NCBI RefSeq assembly: GCF_900112985.1
Contig: NZ_FONS01000003.1
Span: 62,001-126,000, forward strand
Direction: 5' to 3'
Length of the DNA: 64,000 bases
Origin: Pedobacter antarcticus
Lineage (GTDB): Bacteria > Bacteroidota > Bacteroidia > Sphingobacteriales > Sphingobacteriaceae
The translations under genes were made by a program, and so were the position numbers. The notes below the pieces were generated by a model. The model saw only the letters and a program-made list of their open reading frames with translations. It was not told where the DNA came from and did no database searches. This document shows, piece after piece, positions 58,430 to 64,000 of this stretch (positions within the stretch are counted from its first letter, which is position 1; the number at the start of each line of letters is the position of its first letter).

Positions 58430-59671
58430 ATGCGAGTTTCTAAATATCCGATGATCATCTCGTTCTCTTTGTTTTTTCTAAACACCAGTGCTCAGAATTC
58501 AGATCTGCTTTCAGGGAAAATTGTAGACGAAGAAAATAAAAGTATGCCTTATGTGAATCTGAAAATCGGTAGCAGCATTGCGTCTATGACAAATGCTGAT
58601 GGAGATTTCAGTTTAAGGATTCCGGCCGGGACGACAGGTCAGTTAATAATCTCCTATATTGGTTATCAAACACTATATACACCTATACAACAACTCACTA
58701 ACCCAATTACGATTAAAATGAAAAGTGTGGTTAGTCAGTTGCAGGAAGTGAAAATCTCTGCACTTAATGGCGAAGCGATAATCCGTAAAGCTATGCGTAA
58801 TATCACACAAAACTATCCGGTTACAGCCTTTGAATCCACCGGATTCTACCGGGAAATTGCCAGAATAGATGATAACTATCTTTCATTTGCGGAAGCGAGC
58901 CTGCAGATCCTGAATCCCGGTTACCAGCGCGTGAAAGAAAAAAATCGAATTATCATCAATAAAGAGCGAAACCTTAAAAAAGTTGGTGACCGAATTGTTG
59001 AAAACTCATTTCATGCAGCGGTTGAAGGTGTACCGTATATCGTGCTGGCAAATGACCTGCTTAAAAACCCCGGATCTATTTTCGGAGAGCGATATATATC
59101 GAGGTATAATTATACAATTGCGGGATATACTGCAGTGGACGGCGAAGAAGCATATATTATCAAATTTGATCAGAAAACAGGGGTCAAAGAGGCATTGTAT
59201 CAGGGGTCTGTTATTGTTATCAAAAAAAGCTTCGCTGTTGCTTCGATTGAAATCTCCTACAGTGATAAAGGCAGGCGTTTTGCAAAATCTGACATTTCAT
59301 TCGTGCAAAGACCACTGCTTATGCTCCTTGGTTACCATTTTCAGAAAACTAATGAATTGCTTTCTCTCAGGTACACTATGAACGGAGATAAATGGTATCC
59401 TTATTTCTATAAGATCGCTACTACGCATCAGGTCGAAGCTAAAAAACAGAAAATAGCAGGTGAACTTCTGGTGAGTGCAGAATTATTCGTCCGGCCGGAA
59501 TCAGCCGTTAAATCCAACTTCTCTAAAAAAAATATAATGCCCGAAAATTATTCTTTCCAGCACGGAGTAGAGCGCTATGCAGACCAGTACTGGAAGGATT
59601 TTGATTATATTAAACCAGACCATAACTTTAAGGGTCTGATCGACAAACAAGCACCAGGAAAAGATAAATAA
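58430..59671 (+). CDS. Carboxypeptidase-regulatory-domain envelope protein
   Basis: A 413-residue secreted protein with signal peptide ending near NTSAQ. Residues about 22-105 form a carboxypeptidase-D regulatory domain (LSGKIVDEENKSMPYVNLKIGSSIASMTNADGDFSLRIPAG...LIISYIGYQTLY). The remaining 300 residues are mainly beta-strands (TGFYREIARIDDNYLSFAEASLQIL, YTIAGYTAVDGEEAYIIKFDQ) and match a common Bacteroidota family of unknown role, thought to be in the outer envelope. The following small gene starts 3 bp downstream. Confidence 0.75.
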   Translation: MRVSKYPMIISFSLFFLNTSAQNSDLLSGKIVDEENKSMPYVNLKIGSSIASMTNADGDFSLRIPAGTTGQLIISYIGYQTLYTPIQQLTNPITIKMKSVVSQLQEVKISALNGEAIIRKAMRNITQNYPVTAFESTGFYREIARIDDNYLSFAEASLQILNPGYQRVKEKNRIIINKERNLKKVGDRIVENSFHAAVEGVPYIVLANDLLKNPGSIFGERYISRYNYTIAGYTAVDGEEAYIIKFDQKTGVKEALYQGSVIVIKKSFAVASIEISYSDKGRRFAKSDISFVQRPLLMLLGYHFQKTNELLSLRYTMNGDKWYPYFYKIATTHQVEAKKQKIAGELLVSAELFVRPESAVKSNFSKKNIMPENYSFQHGVERYADQYWKDFDYIKPDHNFKGLIDKQAPGKDK

Positions 59672-59674
59672 CAG

Positions 59675-60046
59675 ATGAACCCCGAGATAACCATAGCTTT
59701 AAAAACTGAAGCATCCGACAGTCTAACCGGAGAAAAATTCGACTTTAATGTCTTTCTTGAACAACAACAAATAACAACCTTCCTGAATGACATGATATTG
59801 GAATATCATAAGAATCACGCGGGCTCACCAAGAGTTTATGAAATAGACGTTATACACCCGCGGACCACTTTCCAGACAGACCGCTTAACCGGCACTTTTA
59901 CGACCAGTTATCGCATTGAGTTTTATTTCCCCTGCGATGCGATGTCTGAGCACATACAAGCTGAATTATCCTGGACAGTATCCCTGAACAAAATGAAAAA
60001 CACCTTAAAAATACAAGGCCCCATTATCTGGGACATAGACAATTAG
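59675..60046 (+). CDS. Hypothetical protein, 123 residues
   Basis: An unrecognised soluble protein starting three bases after the previous stop, so surely co-transcribed. It has no signal peptide. Strand-like segments (YEIDVIHPRTTFQTDRLTGTFTTSYRIEFYFPCDAM, AELSWTVSLNKMKNTLKIQG) alternate with a helix (FLEQQQITTFLNDMILEYHKNH). A steroid-transfer-like or lipocalin-like small fold is conceivable, but nothing firm can be said. Confidence 0.6.
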   Translation: MNPEITIALKTEASDSLTGEKFDFNVFLEQQQITTFLNDMILEYHKNHAGSPRVYEIDVIHPRTTFQTDRLTGTFTTSYRIEFYFPCDAMSEHIQAELSWTVSLNKMKNTLKIQGPIIWDIDN

Positions 60047-60128
60047 CACCGTCATACCCGGCAAACTGTTCATCTTAAAACTGAATCAATTTAGAATTAA
60101 TAAAAATAAAGCATGTCAATTAAATCTA

Positions 60129-60136
60129 TATATTTG
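60129..60136 (+). promoter_or_regulatory. Putative -7 promoter box for the desaturase
   Basis: TATATTTG matches TAnnTTTG exactly, 79 bp before the ATG at 60216. Confidence 0.4.
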
Positions 60137-60215
60137 TTAGTTTTCAGAAGCAGAACCGGAAACAGTATTCTTATTAAAATCAATTTCCCGTTCAAACATT
60201 TAACACTAAAAACAC

Positions 60216-61274
60216 ATGCCTTTTCTTGATTATGTATTACAAAGACCTGCCTACGGCTGGCAGGATGAGAGTGGAAATCTGATTAAACCAGGGCCAGGCG
60301 CAATTTTTAAAGAATTCTTTTCCAGACTGAATATTTTTAAAGACCGTAAAAACTGGTTGCCGTTTTTCAGCTGGTTGAAAGTTTTGTGCCTGATACCATT
60401 CTTTTTTATTTTCGTTATTTACTTTTTGAGCTGGTGGACCTTATTAGCTGCTTTTGTATACAGCATGATAGTAATGGGAACACATGGTACAATCTGGCAC
60501 CATCGTTATTGTACACACGGGGCTTATACATTCAGAAATCCGGTTTGGCGTTTTATTACGCAGAATTTGACTATCAACGTAATTCCTGAAGAAATATATG
60601 TGATCTCACACCACGTCCATCATGCAAAATCTGATCAACCGGGTGACCCTTATAATGCTTACGGAGGTTTCCTTTACTGCTTTCTTGCCGATGTAAATCA
60701 CCAGCCCATTGCTAAAGATCTGAATGAATCAGATTTTAAACGAGTTGTAGCCCTAATGAAACACACGGGTGTAACAGCAAATACTTACCAGCAGTACCTG
60801 CGTTGGGGATCTTATGTAAATCCTGTAGCTGCCACAACGTCCTGGTTACTGAACTGGGCATTTTGGTATGGTGTATTCTTTCTGATTGGTGGGCATGCAC
60901 TCGCCTGCAGTCTATTCGGCGCAGCGGGTTTTTGGGCTGTCGGCGTAAGAACTTTTAATTACGAAGGTCATGCTAAAGGTGAAAGCAAGCAAAAAGCAGG
61001 TACTGATTTTTCCGAAAATGACAATTCTATCAATCAGTTATGGCCAGGTATTGTAGCTGGCGAATGGCACAACAATCATCATCTGTTCCCTAAAAGTGCA
61101 AGAAGTGGTTTTAAACCACATCAGATAGACCTGGCCTGGTATTATATTAAATTCCTTCATAAAATCGGGGCAGTCAGTTCTTACAAAGATTTCAAGAAGC
61201 AGTTTTATCTGCAATACTATACGCCCTATCAGCAATCTAAGGTATCTTTAAAACCTGAGTTGATTTCCAAATAA
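60216..61274 (+). CDS. Acyl-lipid/acyl-CoA fatty acid desaturase
   Basis: A 352-residue diiron membrane enzyme. The three His boxes are HHRYCTHGAYTF, SHHVHHAKSD and WHNNHHLFPKSARSG, the arrangement of delta-9 type desaturases, with hydrophobic segments between (FFFIFVIYFLSWWTLLAAFVYSMIV and LLNWAFWYGVFFLIGGHALACSLFG). It would introduce a cis double bond into membrane fatty acyl chains using electrons from a ferredoxin or cytochrome. It stands alone, with a hairpin after it. Confidence 0.9.
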   Translation: MPFLDYVLQRPAYGWQDESGNLIKPGPGAIFKEFFSRLNIFKDRKNWLPFFSWLKVLCLIPFFFIFVIYFLSWWTLLAAFVYSMIVMGTHGTIWHHRYCTHGAYTFRNPVWRFITQNLTINVIPEEIYVISHHVHHAKSDQPGDPYNAYGGFLYCFLADVNHQPIAKDLNESDFKRVVALMKHTGVTANTYQQYLRWGSYVNPVAATTSWLLNWAFWYGVFFLIGGHALACSLFGAAGFWAVGVRTFNYEGHAKGESKQKAGTDFSENDNSINQLWPGIVAGEWHNNHHLFPKSARSGFKPHQIDLAWYYIKFLHKIGAVSSYKDFKKQFYLQYYTPYQQSKVSLKPELISK

Positions 61275-61280
61275 TATTAA

Positions 61281-61324
61281 CCTGTTTCCCGCTATAGTAT
61301 TTCCATACTATAACGGGAAACAGG
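61281..61324. terminator. Hairpin after the desaturase gene
   Basis: CCTGTTTCCCG (61281-61291) pairs with CGGGAAACAGG (61314-61324) and TATAGTA (61293-61299) with TACTATA (61306-61312), one mismatch between. No T-run follows, but the size suggests a terminator. Confidence 0.7.
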
Positions 61325-61420
61325 TATATAATATCTACACATTTTCTTTTCACAGTTTGCCGTCAATGGCAATGACCTGGCGTATAAATTCAACGCAGAT
61401 TAAATCTAATTTTCTGTTTT

Positions 61421-61445
61421 TCGACAAAAACCATACATTTGTCGA
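61421..61445. promoter_or_regulatory. TetR operator 1, abutting the regulator start
   Basis: TCGACAAA and TTTGTCGA form perfect 8-bp arms around 9 bp, 25 bp in all. The right arm ends directly before the GTG start of the TetR gene, so binding would block its transcription or translation start zone. A near copy lies at 62052-62076. Confidence 0.75.
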
Positions 61446-62033
61446 GTGGAAAACGAAAAAGAAGATATCAGAAGAGATATTGTTGAAGCGTCTAAAAGCA
61501 TTTTCAAAAAGGATGGTTACAATAAAGTAACTATGGATGATATCGCCAAAGCCGCATTGAAAGGGAGGAGTTCTCTATATCACTATTTCAAGAATAAACA
61601 AGAAATCTTCGAGGCTATGGCGATTGACGAATTTTTAATCATTCATCATCAAGCCAAGTCAAAAATTTCTGCGCAGCTTAGTTTTGAAGAAAACCTCAAG
61701 AAATATAGTGAAACGAAAATTGACGGCTTAAAATTATTAACTAAAAAATACACTTCTATTCTCCGGGATTTAAAGGGAAATCATATCTTGTTATATAAAC
61801 TTCAAAGCCAGATGGCTTCCCTTGAAATTAACGTATTTAAACATTTGTTGAGATCGGGTGTAAGAAATGGGGAAATTAAGAAAATGGATGACAACGACAT
61901 CGACTATTTGGCTTTGGCTATAGTTACTGCTATAGGAAGTCTGGAGAAAGAACTTATTCTTTTCGAAAAGATAGAAGATGCAACAAACCGTTCTTTCTGG
62001 CTGATTAATATTTTAGTGAAAGGTCTGCAATAA
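61446..62033 (+). CDS. TetR-family repressor of the RND operon
   Basis: A 195-residue regulator with a GTG start directly after the inverted repeat. IRRDIVEASKSIFKKDGYNKVTMDDIAKAALKGRSSLYHYFKNKQEIFEAM is the TetR DNA-binding domain. The all-helical effector domain is of unknown ligand. The same 25-bp operator design precedes it and the adaptor gene 56 bp downstream, so it probably represses both itself and the efflux operon and lets go when a toxic compound binds. Confidence 0.9.
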   Translation: MENEKEDIRRDIVEASKSIFKKDGYNKVTMDDIAKAALKGRSSLYHYFKNKQEIFEAMAIDEFLIIHHQAKSKISAQLSFEENLKKYSETKIDGLKLLTKKYTSILRDLKGNHILLYKLQSQMASLEINVFKHLLRSGVRNGEIKKMDDNDIDYLALAIVTAIGSLEKELILFEKIEDATNRSFWLINILVKGLQ

Positions 62034-62051
62034 TATTTTTTTATCTAATCA

Positions 62052-62076
62052 TCGACATAAAGGTCAATTTTGTCAA
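62052..62076. promoter_or_regulatory. TetR operator 2, before the efflux operon
   Basis: TCGACATA and TTTGTCAA around 9 bp, 25 bp in all: the same layout as 61421-61445 with one change in each arm. It ends 13 bp before the adaptor gene. Confidence 0.65.
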
Positions 62077-62089
62077 CAATTAAATTTCA

Positions 62090-63175
62090 ATGTGCATGAA
62101 AACAAGCCAACGAAAACACAAAGTCAGTTTACTGCTCCTGCTTGCAGTCTTTTTTTATGCTTGTCAAGGCGACAAAAAAGAAAAACCGCTAAATGAGATC
62201 CCGGTGAAAGTAAAAGTTATTAACCTGGGTGAGGGATCGGACAGCACAAAAGCTATTGGCTACAGTGGCTCAGTCACAGCTAATAAAACTATTAACCTGA
62301 GTTTTCAGGTATCGGGCACCATCACAAAAATACCGGTAGAGGTTGGCCAGTATGTCCGTAAAGGTCAGCTTATTGCTCAGATTGACGAAACGATTTACAG
62401 AAATCAATATCAGGGCCAGCAGGCACAAGCCACATTAGCAAAAGAAAATTATGAAAGGATAAATCAGGTATTCCAGAAAGGCAGTATTGCTGAAATCAAA
62501 ATGCTGGAAGCACGCTCGCAGTATGAGCAGGCCCAGGCGGCTGTAAGGGCCGCCAGAGAAAGTCTTTCTTACACCAGCATTTATGCTCCGGAAAGCGGAT
62601 ACATTGGCGCAAAATTAATGGAGGCTGGTAATACTACAGGTCCAGGCGCACCGGTAGTTCAGCTACTGGATATTTCTACAGTTAAAGTAAACGTACCTGT
62701 GCCCGATGTAGAAATTGATCGCATCAAAAAAGGTGACAGGGTTAACATAACTGTACCCTCACTTGGATCAGAAAATTACGCCGGCACAATAGATGAAATC
62801 GGTATCAGTTCTGCACAGGGTTCACCCGCCTATTCGGCCAAAGTTGCTTTAAAAAACTCCCAGAACCGGTTGAAGCCTGGAATGGTCGCCAATATCGCCT
62901 TTAATAAAAAATCGGAACCTGGAAAAGGAGCAGATAGCTCTGCCAGAATTTTGACCGCCGTCCCGCTGCAATCTTTACAAGTTGACGAGCACGGGCAACA
63001 CTTTGTTTTTGTGATATCTGCCGATGGAAAAAGAGCCCTTAGAAAAATAGTAGAAACCGGACCTTTGTACGATAATGGAATTGGTATCAAAAGCGGCCTG
63101 AAGCCTCAGGAAAAGCTTATTGTCAGCGGCTATCATAAATTGCTGGACAGCATGCTTATTGAAATTGTGAAATAA
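62090..63175 (+). CDS. RND efflux periplasmic adaptor lipoprotein
   Basis: A 361-residue adaptor; the second ATG at 62096 is an equally good start. The signal ends in a lipobox (AVFFYAC). The lipoyl halves (FQVSGTITKIPVEVGQYVRKGQLIAQIDETIY and SIYAPESGYIGAKLMEAGNTTG) flank a short helical hairpin; then comes the beta-barrel (VNVPVPDVEIDRIKKGDRVNITV) and a C-terminal domain ending LKPQEKLIVSGYHKLLDS. This is the AcrA/MexA-like type. It joins the RND pump encoded 56 bp downstream. Confidence 0.88.
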   Translation: MCMKTSQRKHKVSLLLLLAVFFYACQGDKKEKPLNEIPVKVKVINLGEGSDSTKAIGYSGSVTANKTINLSFQVSGTITKIPVEVGQYVRKGQLIAQIDETIYRNQYQGQQAQATLAKENYERINQVFQKGSIAEIKMLEARSQYEQAQAAVRAARESLSYTSIYAPESGYIGAKLMEAGNTTGPGAPVVQLLDISTVKVNVPVPDVEIDRIKKGDRVNITVPSLGSENYAGTIDEIGISSAQGSPAYSAKVALKNSQNRLKPGMVANIAFNKKSEPGKGADSSARILTAVPLQSLQVDEHGQHFVFVISADGKRALRKIVETGPLYDNGIGIKSGLKPQEKLIVSGYHKLLDSMLIEIVK

Positions 63176-63231
63176 TAATAGATGAACCCAGCTTACCGCC
63201 GGGCTTTATGCTCAAAATTTAACAGAACAGA

Positions 63232-64000
63232 ATGAAGCAAAAGAAGAATTTAATAGAATGGGCAATGGATCACAAAGCTGTGCCTCTATCTATTGCCTTT
63301 GTATTGGTAGTTTTTGGTTTCTACGCTCTTTTCAATATGCCGAGAAATGAGTTTCCTGAATTTACAGTTCGTCAGGGACTGGTGATAGGCGTTTATCCAG
63401 GGGCATCCTCTAAACAGGTAGAAGAACAACTCACGACAAAAGTCGAAGAATATCTCTTCGGCTTTAATGAGGTAGATAAAACTAAAACTTATTCCTACTC
63501 AAAAGATGGAATGATGTACATTTTCGTGGAAATTAGCTCCCGGGTTAAAGACAGTGATACTAAATCATTTTGGAATAAACTCAAAAATGGTGTACTGATT
63601 CTCCAGGCAACCTCCTTGCCAAAGGAAGTAAAGGGTATTCTGGTGAATAGTGATTTCGGCAGTACTTCTGCTATCCTGCTCTCCGTGGAATCTGCGACCA
63701 GACCCTACAAGGATCTTCAGAAGCATGTAGAAGAAATCGAAGACGACCTGAGAAGGATTGAAAACGTGGCCAAAATAAACCATAGCGGAAACCTGTCTGA
63801 ACAAATAGGCGTTTATGTAGACAACAACAAGCTGGCACATTACGGATTGTCTTCAGGAAGTATCATGCAGGTATTACAGAACACAGGCGCTATCAGCCCG
63901 GCCGGCACCCTGGACGGGCAGATTACAGACCGCCCGATTCATCTCTCGACTTTCTTTAATTCCGAAAGCGACCTGGCAAGACAGATTATCAAAAATGATA
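63232..64000 (+). CDS. RND efflux transporter, N-terminal part (runs off the window)
   Basis: An open frame from the ATG at 63232 to the window end, 256 codons. MKQKKNLIEWAMDHKAVPLSIAFVLVVFGFYALFNMP is the cytoplasmic start and first helix; NEFPEFTVRQGLVIGVYPGASSKQVEEQLTTKVEEYLFGFNEV is the first porter subdomain, and the next 150 residues continue it (VKGILVNSDFGSTSAILLSVES). This is the AcrB/MdtF-like hydrophobe/drug type of the RND superfamily. The complete protein is expected to be about 1,000 residues. It is the pump for the adaptor before it, under TetR control. Confidence 0.88.
   Translation, partial: MKQKKNLIEWAMDHKAVPLSIAFVLVVFGFYALFNMPRNEFPEFTVRQGLVIGVYPGASSKQVEEQLTTKVEEYLFGFNEVDKTKTYSYSKDGMMYIFVEISSRVKDSDTKSFWNKLKNGVLILQATSLPKEVKGILVNSDFGSTSAILLSVESATRPYKDLQKHVEEIEDDLRRIENVAKINHSGNLSEQIGVYVDNNKLAHYGLSSGSIMQVLQNTGAISPAGTLDGQITDRPIHLSTFFNSESDLARQIIKND

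Overview
The window reads as chromosomal DNA of a Bacteroidota bacterium of the Sphingobacteriaceae type, most like Pedobacter. This rests on family content and signal style: a SusC/SusD pair, DUF6266, GH95 and GH20 enzymes, PorT-like barrels, an M56/BlaI/outer-membrane-protein group, several matches to the Bacteroidota -7 box (TAnnTTTG), and few recognisable Shine-Dalgarno sequences. The genus is an inference. I saw no rRNA, tRNA, CRISPR array, transposase or phage genes.

Layout. 0-7 kb: the end of a LacI-type regulator, a sugar-kinase-like phosphotransferase, a glycosyltransferase, then a tightly coupled set (nucleotidyltransferase, ATP-grasp enzyme, CDP-alcohol phosphatidyltransferase, flippase-like membrane protein, HAD hydrolase) that looks like a pathway for a polar lipid head group. 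7-13 kb: PepSY-like protein, GH95 fucosidase, AraC regulator divergent from aldehyde dehydrogenase plus DUF779. 13-19 kb: GMC oxidoreductase with a cysteine cluster plus its Tat-lipoprotein partner, a hybrid histidine kinase, and a frameshifted sterol-desaturase-family gene. 19-26 kb: ROK regulator, beta-barrel, a TPP-riboswitch operon (PnuT-like transporter plus acyl-CoA-dehydrogenase-fold protein), TIM-barrel isomerase, GH20 hexosaminidase. 26-30 kb: lipoprotein, polytopic membrane protein, NarX-type kinase, NarL-type regulator. 30-38 kb: SusC/SusD, amino-acid permease, sugar porter. 38-48 kb, visibly more AT-rich: DUF6266, small lipoprotein, MdaB/HxlR pair, AraC, catalase-family peroxidase with cytochrome b561 and a possible Cys-rich leader peptide, then an outer-membrane receptor-like protein with M56/BlaI regulators and an operator array. 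48-57 kb: barrel protein, CzcCBA metal efflux and its two-component system. 57-64 kb: PLP enzyme, cell-envelope proteins, fatty-acid desaturase, and a TetR-controlled RND efflux operon that runs off the end.

How genes work together. The clearest local circuits are AraC/ALDH, TPP riboswitch/PnuT, BlaI-M56/outer-membrane protein (three palindromes directly upstream of a -7 box), OmpR-type two-component system/Czc efflux, and TetR/RND (two 25-bp inverted repeats of the same design before the regulator and before the efflux operon). GH20, GH95, the ROK regulator and the N-acetylhexosamine-kinase-like protein suggest use of amino-sugar and fucosylated glycans, but they do not form one locus.
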